Source: Streptomyces sp. NBC_01485 (lineage in GTDB: Bacteria > Actinomycetota > Actinomycetes > Streptomycetales > Streptomycetaceae). From it: a stretch of 64,000 nt of DNA. The notes beneath the pieces were generated by a model. That model saw nothing but the letters and a program-made list of their open reading frames with translations, did no database searches and was not told the DNA's origin. Location: positions 558,001-622,000 of the forward strand of contig NZ_CP109435.1 of NCBI RefSeq assembly GCF_036227125.1, given 5' to 3'. This document shows, one piece after another, positions 42,825-51,792 of the stretch (position 1 is its first letter; each line of letters opens with the position of its first letter). Both the position numbers and the translations under genes were made by a program.

Positions 42825-43676
42825 TCACCTGGGATCGATCCCGTCGACCGTGGCGTCGGAGGCGATGGCGTCCGCGGTCAGTTGTCTCGCGGCGGCGGGA
42901 ACGGCCTGCTCCAGCTCTTCGCGCTTACGGAGGAAGAGCGAACGCGGGGCCGTGACCGACAGGGCCGCCAGAGCCCGGCCCTTCGAGTCGAGGACCGGGG
43001 CGGCAAGGCAGCAGACCTCTTCGAGGATCTCGCCCAGGTCGAGGGCGAAGCCGTCCGTGCGCACGCTCTCGATCTGCTGGCGCAGGGCGCCGAAGTCGGT
43101 CGTCGTGTACTGCGTGTAGGCGACCGGGACCACCGTCCGCAGGTACTGCTCGACCTCGTCGGCGTCCCGGTAGGCCAGGACGGCCTTGCCCAGGGCCGTG
43201 CAGTAGGCGGGCAGGGTGGTGCCGGGCTTGGCCTCTATCCGGAACATCTGCCGCGACGGCACCGTCTCGGCGTAGACGACGTTGCCGTTCGACAGCACAC
43301 CCAGGTGCACGGTCTCGTGGAACCGGTCGTTGAGGTCGAGCAGGTACGGCCGGGCGATCTCGGGCAGCTTCGTGCGCGGCCGGATCCCGTTGGCGATGGC
43401 GATGAACCGGATGGACAGCCGGTAGCGCCGCGACTCGGCGTTCTGTTCCACGAAGCCGCTGTCCAGCAGGGTGACCAGCAGCCGATCGACCGCGGGCTTG
43501 GAGACGCCGAGCTCACGCGACAGTTCCGACACGCCCGCCTCGCCGAGTGTGTCGAGCTTCTCGATGAGTCGCATGGCGTTGGCGACCGAGGCGATCTTGC
43601 GCTCTTCCCGTGATTCGGACGGCGCCTGGAAGGCGGCCCAGCCCTCGATCGATCGTGCCGACTGCTCCGACGCCAC
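42825..43676 (-). CDS. IclR-family transcriptional regulator
   Basis: The GTG at 43676 has GAGGG 5 nt upstream and gives 283 residues. Longer readings have no ribosome-binding site. The N-terminal helix-turn-helix (ANAMRLIEKLDTLGEAGVSELSR, VSKPAVDRLLVTLLDSGFVEQ) is followed by the IclR effector domain (PYLLDLNDRFHETVHLGVLSNGNVVY, AYCTALGKAVLAY, ILEEVCCLAAPVLD). IclR proteins control catabolic operons in response to small organic acids. It sits at the end of the minus-strand cluster IOR-flavoenzyme-RidA-permease, behind a terminator-like hairpin. It converges on the esterase relic and the CocE gene. Confidence 0.92.
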   Translation of the reverse strand: MASEQSARSIEGWAAFQAPSESREERKIASVANAMRLIEKLDTLGEAGVSELSRELGVSKPAVDRLLVTLLDSGFVEQNAESRRYRLSIRFIAIANGIRPRTKLPEIARPYLLDLNDRFHETVHLGVLSNGNVVYAETVPSRQMFRIEAKPGTTLPAYCTALGKAVLAYRDADEVEQYLRTVVPVAYTQYTTTDFGALRQQIESVRTDGFALDLGEILEEVCCLAAPVLDSKGRALAALSVTAPRSLFLRKREELEQAVPAAARQLTADAIASDATVDGIDPR

Positions 43677-43738
43677 TGGACCCTCACTTGCCGCATCGCG
43701 GTTCACCGATTCACAACCCGAACCATCGTACGGGCGCA

Positions 43739-43762
43739 CAGGGGCAGCCGAGGCCGCCCCTG
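43739..43762 (-). terminator. Hairpin between the APC permease and IclR genes
   Basis: The stem CAGGGGC / GCCCCTG has a 10-nt loop, 28 bp after the permease stop. It suggests that the IclR gene has its own transcript. Confidence 0.5.
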
Positions 43763-43789
43763 CACGCCGGCGGACATCCTCGGGCCCCG

Positions 43790-45250
43790 TCAGACGGACG
43801 CTTCCGACGGCGGGCCGGCCGGGGCCGTTCCGGCGTTCGGGCGGACGTGGGCGAGCGCGATGCCGGCGAGCGGTGTCACGACCAGGACGACGGCCGCGAT
43901 GACGCCCAGGCGGTCGGAACCGCCCATGAGCAGCGGCAGGTTCTGGACCATGACCACCATGACGATGCCGAGACCGGCCACGCCCAGGGCGGGTGCGAGC
44001 AGGGTCTGCCAGACCCGGGTGTCGACCTTGTTGCGCCGGAAGAAGACGAGTACCGCGCAGCAGGTGAGCAGCATGAGCATGACGATCCCGACCGCCATGA
44101 TGCCCGTGAACCAGGTGGCGATCTGGACGACCGGGTCGAGGCCCGCCAGAGCACAGATCGTGATGGCGACGGCGCAGATCACGCTCTGCAGGAGGGAGGC
44201 CGTGCTGGGCGACCCGAGCCGGTGGTGCGGCTTTCCGAGCCGGGCGGGCATGACCTGGGTGTTGCCGAGGTTGAAGTAGTAACGCGCCAGGACGTTGTGC
44301 AGACTGAGCGCGCAGGCGAGGAGGCTGGTGACGATGAGGACGTTGATGACGTCGGCCGCGACCGTTCCGAGGTAGTTCTGCGCGGTGTCGGCCAGCAGGG
44401 TGCTGGGGTCCTTGGCCGCGCGTCCCACCACCTCGCCGTCGCCCCACGCGGTGACGAGCAGCCATCCGGTGACCGCGTAGAAGCCGCCGACGAGTGCCAG
44501 CGCCAGATAGGTGGCACGCGGCACGGTGCGCTGCGGGTCACGGGCCTCGTCGCGGTAGATGGCGGTGGCCTCGAAGCCGACGAACCCGCCGATGGCGAAC
44601 ATCAGCCCCAGGGCGGGCGAGCCGGAGACGATGGCGCCGGGGTCCACGATCCCGGTCGAGTAGCCGTGGGGGCCACCCTTGAAGAAGATCGCGAGGTCGA
44701 GCACGACGACGATGGCGACCTCGGCGACGAGCAGCAGCCCGAGCACCTTGCCGGACAGGTCGATCCGCTGGTGGCCGAGTACGCCGACGAGCGCGATGAC
44801 GACCGCGGTCCACAGCCACCACGGTCCGGCCGACATCCCGTACCGGTCGAGCACGTTGGTGATCGCCAGACCGATGAAGCCCAGGACGCCGACGAGGTTG
44901 GCCGTGTACGTCAGCAGCGCCAGGAGTCCGGCGCCGACGCCGACGCGCCGGCCCAGGCCGCGGGTGACGTAGGAGTAGAACGCGCCGGCTTCGCGTACGT
45001 GCGGGGTCATCGCGACGAATCCCACCGCGAAGAACGCGAGGATGACCGCGGCGGCTATGTAGGCGAACGGATACCCGGACCCGTTGCCGACCAGGATGCC
45101 GAGGGGCGTGCTCACGGCCGCGACGGTGAGCGGTGCCGCGCCCGCCAGAACCATGAAGACCAGCGAACCGACGCCGATCGAACCGGAGAGCTTCCGGTCG
45201 CCGTCGGCTTCCCGGCTCGGCTGGACGGTCGGTCTTGGGGATGTGGCCAT
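43790..45250 (-). CDS. APC-family amino acid/amine permease
   Basis: The 486-residue protein has about 12 membrane segments. It has the APC signature in TM1 (GSIGVGSLVFMVLAGAAPL) and the segment FVGFEATAIYRDEARDPQRTVPRA, split across TM6 and loop. The start ATG has AGGAG 5 nt upstream. Relatives carry amino acids, polyamines or ethanolamine in symport with protons. It lies in the minus-strand catabolic cluster, 215 bp after RidA, and is the likely uptake system for the amino acid or amine degraded by the adjacent flavoenzyme or by the gamma-glutamylation operon. An 8-G run (45311-45318) occurs in its upstream gap. Confidence 0.92.
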   Translation of the reverse strand: MATSPRPTVQPSREADGDRKLSGSIGVGSLVFMVLAGAAPLTVAAVSTPLGILVGNGSGYPFAYIAAAVILAFFAVGFVAMTPHVREAGAFYSYVTRGLGRRVGVGAGLLALLTYTANLVGVLGFIGLAITNVLDRYGMSAGPWWLWTAVVIALVGVLGHQRIDLSGKVLGLLLVAEVAIVVVLDLAIFFKGGPHGYSTGIVDPGAIVSGSPALGLMFAIGGFVGFEATAIYRDEARDPQRTVPRATYLALALVGGFYAVTGWLLVTAWGDGEVVGRAAKDPSTLLADTAQNYLGTVAADVINVLIVTSLLACALSLHNVLARYYFNLGNTQVMPARLGKPHHRLGSPSTASLLQSVICAVAITICALAGLDPVVQIATWFTGIMAVGIVMLMLLTCCAVLVFFRRNKVDTRVWQTLLAPALGVAGLGIVMVVMVQNLPLLMGGSDRLGVIAAVVLVVTPLAGIALAHVRPNAGTAPAGPPSEASV

Positions 45251-45465
45251 TGCGACTCCTGGGACTCTGTGGGACTAGCGAGATGGCAGAGATGTCACCT
45301 GAACTGGTGTGGGGGGGGTAATGGGGACGGGCCGGCAACCGGTCTGTCGAATGCCGGACGCGCGAAGGAGGGACGCCGCCGACGATGGACTGCGCGTCGC
45401 GGGTGGGCATGTTGCGGGAAGCAGGGACTACCGGCGCGTCCGTGCCGGGGCGCGCTCCCGCTCGG

Positions 45466-45846
45466 TCATCGACCGGTCGCGATCGCCTCGATCTCGAAGA
45501 GGATTCCGCTCACCAGCGTGGCGCCCAGCGTGGTGCGTGCCGGGTAGGGCTGCGGGAACCTGCGTGCGTAGATGGCCTCGAAAGCTGCGAACTCGGACGG
45601 ATCAGCCAGGTAGCAGGTGGTCTTGAGAACACGGTCCAGTCCGCTTCCCGACCTCAGCAGGACGCTCTCCAGGTTGTCGATGGCCTGCTCCACCTGGGCT
45701 TCGAAGCCCTCGACCAGACGCCCTGCCGTCGGGTCCAGACCCACCTGGCCCGCGGTGAAGACGGTCGGCGCCCCGACCGCCGCGGCGGAGAGGGAGACGG
45801 GCAGGGCGGGTTCGTTCGCGACGAAGACGTTGGCGCGATCGTTCAT
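45466..45846 (-). CDS. ridA: RidA-family imine/enamine deaminase
   Basis: The ATG at 45846 follows GAGGA and gives 126 residues, the family size. The motif GQVGLDPTAG and the substrate Arg104 in YPARTTLGA, with a C-terminal FEIEAIAT strand including the conserved Glu, mark an active-type RidA trimer. RidA hydrolyses reactive 2-imino or enamine acids to 2-oxo acids plus ammonia in the cytosol. Its place directly downstream of an FAD amino-acid dehydrogenase that would make imino acids is telling: it should hydrolyse that product before it damages PLP enzymes. It lies 76 bp after the flavoenzyme gene. Confidence 0.92.
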   Translation of the reverse strand: MNDRANVFVANEPALPVSLSAAAVGAPTVFTAGQVGLDPTAGRLVEGFEAQVEQAIDNLESVLLRSGSGLDRVLKTTCYLADPSEFAAFEAIYARRFPQPYPARTTLGATLVSGILFEIEAIATGR

Positions 45847-45922
45847 GGTGCGGTTCCTCACGTGGGCGGTCGGTGATCGGTGGTCGGCGGTCGGTGGTCG
45901 GTTGCGTTCGCGGGTCGCCCGG

Positions 45923-47047
45923 TCACCGCAACCGGGTCGGCGAGAGCTCACTCAACGTGTCCCCCAGGGAGGCCAGTTCCTCGGGCTCCGCGATGCCGAG
46001 CAGGTCGGCCGCCGCCAGTTGCGACATGGCCGGAGCGAGCTGCATTCCGTACCCGCCCTGTGCGGCGTACCAGAAGAACGACTCGTCGGCGCTGTCCGCG
46101 CCGACGACCGGAAGTCCGTCGGCGACGAAGGTGCGCAGGCCCGCCCAGGGGGACGAGATGCCGCGGATCTTCAGCACGGTGGCTTCGTTCAGGTCGTCGA
46201 TCACTCGCGCGATCTCCAGTTCGTCCGGCTTGGCGTCGGACGGCGGCTGCAACGTCTCCTCGGCGGGTGAGCACGCGAACATCTCGCCCTGGGGCATGAA
46301 GTGCCAGGAGTGGTCGAGACTTCCGGTGAGCGGGATGCCACGGGCCTGAACCCCCGCGGGCGCCTTGACCATGAAGGCGGACCGGCGCAGCGGCCTGATC
46401 CCGACCGGGCTCACCCCGAAGACGGCCGCGACCTCGTCGGCCCAGGCACCGGCGGCGTTGACGACGGACTTGGCGGTGTACGTCGTTCCGGATGCATCGG
46501 TGACGACCCACGCTCCGGCCTCGCTCCGCGCGTCCACCACCTTGGCGCTCTTGTGGATCGTGCCGCCGTTCGCCCTGAGGCCTCGGATGTAGCCCTGCTG
46601 GAGCTCGTGGACGTCGATCTCCGTGGTCGCGGGATCGAACATGCCGAGCTCGGAGTGGCCCGGCGCCAGCACCGGGTTGATCTCAAGCATCTCCGCCGCC
46701 GGGACGAGCCGGGCCTGGGGGGCGTTGTCGAGCACGGACGCGTGGAAGCCGACGAGGTCGGTTTCCTCTCCCTGGCCGGCGACCATGAGCAGTCCCAGGG
46801 GGCTGAACAGCGGGGAGTCCACGCGCGTCGGCGGATCCTCGAAGAAGGGCCGGCTCGCCTGCGTCAGGGCGCGTACGGCCGCGGGGCCGTAGCTCTCCAC
46901 GAAGGTCGCCAGTGAGCGACCCGACGTGTGGTAGGCCAGCGCCGACTCCATCTCCAGCAGCATCACCGGCACATGTCGCGAGAGCTCGTAGGCGATGGAC
47001 ACTCCGGAGATGCCCCCGCCTATGACGAGGACGGCTGCGCGGTTCAC
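45923..47047 (-). CDS. FAD-dependent D-amino-acid dehydrogenase-like oxidoreductase
   Basis: The 374-residue protein starts at a GTG with GGAGG 4 nt upstream. The FAD Rossmann motif VIGGGISGVSIAYELS is followed by AYHTSGRSLATFVESYGPAAVRALT, the pattern of D-arginine-dehydrogenase (DauA)-like and related DAO-family enzymes. The C-terminal FWYAAQGGYGMQLAPA segment closes the FAD site. It should oxidise an amino acid or secondary amine to the imine, passing electrons to FAD and then to a quinone or oxygen. RidA and a 2-oxoacid:ferredoxin oxidoreductase on either side give a logical three-step route to an acyl-CoA. The substrate side chain cannot be read, though the DauA resemblance suggests D-amino acids. 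Confidence 0.85.
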   Translation of the reverse strand: MNRAAVLVIGGGISGVSIAYELSRHVPVMLLEMESALAYHTSGRSLATFVESYGPAAVRALTQASRPFFEDPPTRVDSPLFSPLGLLMVAGQGEETDLVGFHASVLDNAPQARLVPAAEMLEINPVLAPGHSELGMFDPATTEIDVHELQQGYIRGLRANGGTIHKSAKVVDARSEAGAWVVTDASGTTYTAKSVVNAAGAWADEVAAVFGVSPVGIRPLRRSAFMVKAPAGVQARGIPLTGSLDHSWHFMPQGEMFACSPAEETLQPPSDAKPDELEIARVIDDLNEATVLKIRGISSPWAGLRTFVADGLPVVGADSADESFFWYAAQGGYGMQLAPAMSQLAAADLLGIAEPEELASLGDTLSELSPTRLR

Positions 47048-47107
47048 TGGACCTCCGAGGATGCGAACGAGGGCGGGCGGACGGGCTGGGTGTCGGGTAC
47101 GGCGTCG

Positions 47108-50100
47108 TCAGTCATCGGAGCTGCCCGCCTTCGTCGCCAGCTCGCGCAGGCCCGCCGGGACCGAGTAGGCGATCCCCGCCTCGGCGGCGAGTCGCTCGAC
47201 GGACCGGAAGTAGTCGCTCAGATGACGGACCTTGACGAACTCGTAGCCGCGTACGAGGTCGGGGGTGTCGGCCAGTTCCCGGACGCCGGCGGCGTTGTGT
47301 TCCGAGAGCGACGCCATGGCCAGGCCCATCATCTCGACGTACTCGTCGACGAGTGCGCGCTCGATGCGGCGGACCTTCGCCGGTCCGAAGGGGTCGAGCG
47401 GCGTACCGCGCAGACCGCGCATCGACCGCAGCAGGACGAACGCCGGGGTGAACCAGGGGCCGAGTTTCAGCTTCCGCTTCATTCCCAGCGCGCGCAGGAA
47501 CGGCGGGTGGAGGTTCCAGGAGACCTTGGCGCCGGTGCCGAACTCGGCTGTCACGGCCTGCCTGGCCGAGTCGAGCAGCAGCAGTCGCGCCACCTCGTAC
47601 TCGTCCTTGTAGGCCATCAGCTTGTACAGACCCCGCGCATAGCGCGGCGTGACCGTCGTCGGACCGGGTCCGGTCGACGAGCGCTCGGCCTGGAACACCT
47701 CGGCGACCAGGGTCAGGTAGCGCTGGGCGTAGGCGAGGTTCTGGTAGCCGCGCAGGTCCTCCGCACGGCCGAGGACCAGATCGCGCAGCGCCGGTTCGTC
47801 CGTGAACGGCGTCAGCATCGGCGTCAGCGCGGGATCGTCGACTCCCCCGCCCGTGGGGCGCGGCGCGAGACCGAGGTCGGCGATCAGTGCGGGGCGGGCC
47901 ACCGCGACCCGGCCCCAGCCGAACGCCTTGAGGTTGTCCTGCACCGCGACACCGCTGTCCCGGAACGCCTGCAGCAGGGACTTCTCGGTGAACGGCAGGG
48001 CGCCCGCCTGGTACGCGGCGCCGATGAGCAGCGCGTTGGCGCTGCGCTGGTGTCCGAAGACCGCGTCGCAGGTCGCGGCGACGTCGATGAACGCGCCGGC
48101 GTCGGAACGGGAGAGGGACCTGAGCCGGTCGATGAGGAGCTCTTTCGGCGGCAGCGGGATCGACGGGTCGACGGCCATGTCACCGGTGGGTTCCAGCGAG
48201 CTCGACGCGACGACGACCGTCCGGTCGGCGCCGAGCGGATCCAGCAGTCCTGGAGCCATCGCGCCCAGCATGTCGAAGCCCAGGAACAGGTCCGCCTCGC
48301 CGGGGCCGACGACCGCCGCGGGTTGCGGTGAGCCGTGGGCGTAGACCTGGATCTGGGAGACGACCCGGCCCGCCTTGATGCTGGGTCCTGGCAGGTCGAG
48401 GCTGCGCACCTCGAAGCCGTCGGAGGCCGCGGCCCGGGCCAGGATGGCGTTCGCCGACACCACTCCGGTGCCGCCGATGCCGGTCATGTGGGCGGTGAAG
48501 CCGTCGCGCGGCACGAGTACCGAGGGGCTGGGCACGTCCGGGGGCTGGGGCGAGGTGCGTTTCGCCTTCTTCGCCTTCTTGACGTCGACCGTCAGGAACG
48601 AGGGGCAGTCGCCCTTGGCGCAGGTGAAGTCGAGGTTGCACGACGACTGGTGGATCCGGGTCTTGCGGCCGTACTCGGTCTCCACGGGCTGCACGCTCAG
48701 GCACTGGGACTTGGCGTTGCAGTCGCCGCAGCCCTCGCAGACCCGCTCGCTCACCATGATCCGCCGGGTGGGCTTGGGCAGTTCGCCCTGGCTCCAGCGG
48801 CGCCGGCGTTCGGCGGCGCACTCCTGGTCGTGGATCAGCACCGTCACGCCGCTGATCGTGGCCAGCTTCTCCTGTGCCTCGATCAGGCGGTCCCGGTGCC
48901 ACACCTCGGTGCCTCGGGCGAGGTCCCGCCTGCGGTGCCGCCTCGGTTCGTCGGTCGTGACGATGATCTTGCGGACGCCCTCGGCGCGCAGGGAGTGGGT
49001 GAGTGCGGGGACGCCCATGCTGCCCTTGACGGCCTGCCCGCCCGTCATCCCCACGGCGCTGTTGTAGAGGATCTTGAAAGTGATGTTGACGTCGCTGGCC
49101 GTGGCGAGGCGCAGCGCCAGGCTCCCGGAGTGGTGGTAGGTGCCGTCGCCGACGTTCTGCAGGATGTGCCGCACGCCCGTGAAGGGCGCCTGGCCGACCC
49201 ACTGGGCGCCCTCTCCGCCCATCTGGGTGAAGCCGGTCTGGTTGCCGTACTCCTCCCGGTTCACCAGGAGGCTCATGATGTGGCAGCCGATGCCCGCGCC
49301 CACGACAGCGCCCTCGGGAGCCCGGAGCGAGACGTTGTGCGGGCAGCCGGAGCAGAAGAACGGGGCGCGCGCGGTCTCCAGCGGCAGCACGGGCAGCAGG
49401 CCGTTGAGGGTCGGGCGGGTGGCGGGCGCCTTGACGACACCGTGCTTCGCCAGCTGGCCGCCCAGGATCCTCGTGATGAGGTCGGGCCCGAACTCGCCGT
49501 AGACCGGGAAGAGTTCGGTGCCGTCCGCATCGGTCTTGCCCAGCACGGCGGGCGCGTCAAGCCGCCCGTACAGCGTGTCTTTCAGGGCAAGTTCGAGCAG
49601 GGGGCGTTTCTCCTCGATCACGACGATCCGGTCGAGGCCGTCCGTGAAGCGCAGCCACTCGTCCCGGCCGATGGGGTAGAGCGCAGAGACCTTCTTGATC
49701 CGCAGTGGGGCCGTCGCCAGGGTGTCGTCGTCGAGTCCGAGGTTCCTCAGCGCCCGGCGGAGGTCGTAGTAGGTCTTGCCGGGGGCCACGATGCCGATGC
49801 GGGCGTCGGTCCCCTCGACCACGATCGGGTTGAGGTCGTTGATGTCGATGTACTGCTCGGCGAGTTGCCTGCGCCCGCCCAGCATGTCCTTCTCGGCCTC
49901 CCGCATCGGCGGGCCCGGATCGTTGGCGCGCAGCACCGGGCGGAAGGGCTTGCCGCCGATGGACACGGCGGGCTCGCGGAAGGTCAGCCGGGCCGGGTCC
50001 GTGTCCACGGTCCCCGAGCCGTCCGCGATCGCGGTGACCATCTTGAAGCCGACCCAGAGCCCGGCCGCGCGGGACAGGGCGTAGCCGTGGTGGCCGAGGT

Positions 50101-50662
50101 CCAGGATCTCCTGCACGGTTCCCGGGTAGAGGACCGGCATCCCGAACGCCTGGAAGAGGAAGTTGCTGTCGGACGGGTAGTTGGTGGCGTTGGCGTTGGG
50201 GTCGTCGCCGGCCAGGACCAGGACGCCGCCGTGCGGGTGCGCCCCCCGGATGTTGCCGTGCCGCAGGGCGTCCGCGGCCCGGTCCACGCCCGGGGCCTTG
50301 CCGTACCAGAGGCCGAAGACGCCGTCGACCTTCGCGTCGGGGAGGGTCGGGACCGTCTGGGCACCCCACACGGCGGTCGCGGCGAGTTCCTCGTTCAGGC
50401 CCGGCGCCTGGTGGACCCCGGCCTTTTCGAGCCGGCCCGCGTTGCGCTCCAGCAGACTCTGCAGTCCGCCCACGGGGGACCCCGGGTATCCGGTCGCGAA
50501 TCCTCCGGTCCGCAGGCCACGCCGGCGATCGAGCTCGGCCTGGTCGACGAGGAGCCGGACGACGGCCTCCATCGCCGTGAGTCTCTGCAGCGGGCGATCG
50601 TTGATCGGGTCCTGGCGCTCGGGCGCGGCTACGGCTGTATCCGTGTCGAAGGTCATGGCCAC
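47108..50662 (-). CDS. Indolepyruvate:ferredoxin oxidoreductase, fused form
   Basis: The 1184-residue protein fuses the alpha and beta parts of the enzyme. The N-terminal TPP/pyrimidine region has GGFATGYPGSPVGGL and PGLNEELAATAVWG. The central TPP-binding region has FCSGCPHNVS and GGEGAQWVGQ. Two Fe-S motifs follow near residues 638-683 (CEGCGDCNAKSQC and CNLDFTCAKGDC). The C-terminal gamma-like domain starts at GIGGTGVVSANAIL. Such enzymes decarboxylate aryl or branched 2-oxo acids to acyl-CoA with CoA and ferredoxin. The start is a GTG at 50662, or an ATG two codons later. It heads a minus-strand cluster with the flavoenzyme and RidA (60 and 76 bp spacing). The divergent operator region lies upstream. 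Confidence 0.94.
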   Translation of the reverse strand: MAMTFDTDTAVAAPERQDPINDRPLQRLTAMEAVVRLLVDQAELDRRRGLRTGGFATGYPGSPVGGLQSLLERNAGRLEKAGVHQAPGLNEELAATAVWGAQTVPTLPDAKVDGVFGLWYGKAPGVDRAADALRHGNIRGAHPHGGVLVLAGDDPNANATNYPSDSNFLFQAFGMPVLYPGTVQEILDLGHHGYALSRAAGLWVGFKMVTAIADGSGTVDTDPARLTFREPAVSIGGKPFRPVLRANDPGPPMREAEKDMLGGRRQLAEQYIDINDLNPIVVEGTDARIGIVAPGKTYYDLRRALRNLGLDDDTLATAPLRIKKVSALYPIGRDEWLRFTDGLDRIVVIEEKRPLLELALKDTLYGRLDAPAVLGKTDADGTELFPVYGEFGPDLITRILGGQLAKHGVVKAPATRPTLNGLLPVLPLETARAPFFCSGCPHNVSLRAPEGAVVGAGIGCHIMSLLVNREEYGNQTGFTQMGGEGAQWVGQAPFTGVRHILQNVGDGTYHHSGSLALRLATASDVNITFKILYNSAVGMTGGQAVKGSMGVPALTHSLRAEGVRKIIVTTDEPRRHRRRDLARGTEVWHRDRLIEAQEKLATISGVTVLIHDQECAAERRRRWSQGELPKPTRRIMVSERVCEGCGDCNAKSQCLSVQPVETEYGRKTRIHQSSCNLDFTCAKGDCPSFLTVDVKKAKKAKRTSPQPPDVPSPSVLVPRDGFTAHMTGIGGTGVVSANAILARAAASDGFEVRSLDLPGPSIKAGRVVSQIQVYAHGSPQPAAVVGPGEADLFLGFDMLGAMAPGLLDPLGADRTVVVASSSLEPTGDMAVDPSIPLPPKELLIDRLRSLSRSDAGAFIDVAATCDAVFGHQRSANALLIGAAYQAGALPFTEKSLLQAFRDSGVAVQDNLKAFGWGRVAVARPALIADLGLAPRPTGGGVDDPALTPMLTPFTDEPALRDLVLGRAEDLRGYQNLAYAQRYLTLVAEVFQAERSSTGPGPTTVTPRYARGLYKLMAYKDEYEVARLLLLDSARQAVTAEFGTGAKVSWNLHPPFLRALGMKRKLKLGPWFTPAFVLLRSMRGLRGTPLDPFGPAKVRRIERALVDEYVEMMGLAMASLSEHNAAGVRELADTPDLVRGYEFVKVRHLSDYFRSVERLAAEAGIAYSVPAGLRELATKAGSSDD

Positions 50663-50883
50663 CTGTTCGAACCTTTCCGACGGACGGACGGAACATCACG
50701 TCTCGGTATTCGGGTCATAGCTTCACCAACCGAGACGGACCATAGGCCCAGGTCTCCTACGTGGCAAGCGATCACGGTCAAGTCGTCGACTCTCCTCGGG
50801 GGCAGGCGATCCGGCGACGCCACCTCATGAACACATTGCCGGACCACCCCTTGACTCGACGGGGCACGGCCGCCACCATACGC

Positions 50884-50918
50884 CCATTGGTCTATTTTTC
50901 AGAGCAATAGACCAATGG
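50884..50918. promoter_or_regulatory. Operator: 35-bp perfect inverted repeat
   Basis: CCATTGGTCTATT (50884-50896) and AATAGACCAATGG (50906-50918) are perfect 13-bp arms around a 9-bp AT-rich centre, in the 295-bp divergent gap between the ferredoxin oxidoreductase and PuuD-like genes. TTGACT at 50851-50856 with CATACG about 19-20 bp on could be the rightward promoter, placing the repeat at the start of transcription. The GntR regulator closing the rightward operon is the likely binder. The remainder of the gap shows no gene. Confidence 0.75.
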
Positions 50919-50957
50919 ACTTTCTCCGGCTACGAGGCTGAGGACGAACGGAAGCCC

Positions 50958-51779
50958 ATGACATTGCTGACCAGCGAGCACGAGCCGGGCGACCCCGCAC
51001 GGAACCAGGCCGACGAGGTGACGTCGGAAGCCGGTCCGCCGTGGACGCCGCTGGTGGGCGTCACCGGTCGCCGTTACGCGGGACCCACGTTGTTCCCGCA
51101 GTACCCGGAGCTGTGGGAAGGCGCGTTCGTCGACGTGTGCGTGCAGATGTACGCCAAGCAGATCGCGGCGGCCGGGGGCATGACCGTCTTCCTGCCCCGG
51201 GACTCGTCGGCCGAAGCCCTGGTGCAGCGGCTCGACGCCGTCGTACTGTCCGGCGGGGCCGACGTGGACCCGCGCTTCTACGGTGGCCGGGTCACCGAGG
51301 ACACCACCCCGCTCGACGCGGAGCAGGACGAGTTCGACCTGGCGGTCGCCCGGGCCGCGATCGCACGCGGCATCCCGGTGCTCGGGACGTGCCGGGGGCA
51401 CGAGGTACTGAACGTCGCCCTGGGCGGGACCCTGTACGACCACCACCTGCCGGGACACGAGCGGCGCGACCAGCCGGCCGGGCTCCCCGCGCACCGGGTG
51501 AACTTCGTCGAGGGCACCACCCTGTGCGCCCTCTACGGGGAACAGGCCCAGGTGAACAGCATCCACCACATGGCGGTCGACGTCGTCGCGCCGGGCCTGC
51601 GGGTCGCCGCACGCTCCGACGACGGCCTGGTCGAGGCCGTCGAGGCCGTCGAGGCCGACGTCCTCGGCGTCCAGTGGCACCCCGAGGCCCACGCGGCGCC
51701 CGACCCCGCCTTCCGCTGGCTCGTGGACACCGCCCGCGCCCGAGCAGCCGCGTCGCACGAGTTGTCAGGAACGAGATGA
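50958..51779 (+). CDS. Gamma-glutamyl-gamma-aminobutyrate hydrolase-like class I amidotransferase (PuuD family)
   Basis: The 273-residue protein follows CGGAAG. The catalytic Cys145 is in LGTCRGHEVLNV, followed by His241 and Glu243 in VQWHPEAH, so the hydrolase triad is complete. The signature VVLSGGADVDPRFYG near residue 95 is typical of PuuD. It removes the gamma-glutamyl group from the oxidised intermediate of amine degradation, releasing glutamate. It is first in the operon PuuD-GS-ALDH-GntR, whose order matches the Puu polyamine pathway except that the dedicated oxidase is missing. The flavoenzyme at 45923 could supply that step. Confidence 0.9.
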   Translation: MTLLTSEHEPGDPARNQADEVTSEAGPPWTPLVGVTGRRYAGPTLFPQYPELWEGAFVDVCVQMYAKQIAAAGGMTVFLPRDSSAEALVQRLDAVVLSGGADVDPRFYGGRVTEDTTPLDAEQDEFDLAVARAAIARGIPVLGTCRGHEVLNVALGGTLYDHHLPGHERRDQPAGLPAHRVNFVEGTTLCALYGEQAQVNSIHHMAVDVVAPGLRVAARSDDGLVEAVEAVEADVLGVQWHPEAHAAPDPAFRWLVDTARARAAASHELSGTR

Positions 51780-51792
51780 CGGAGCACCCAGC

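Noticed and set aside
45311..45318. An 8-G run as a phase-variation switch
   Set aside because: It lies in an intergenic gap well upstream of the permease start, not in a reading frame or promoter core that I can identify.
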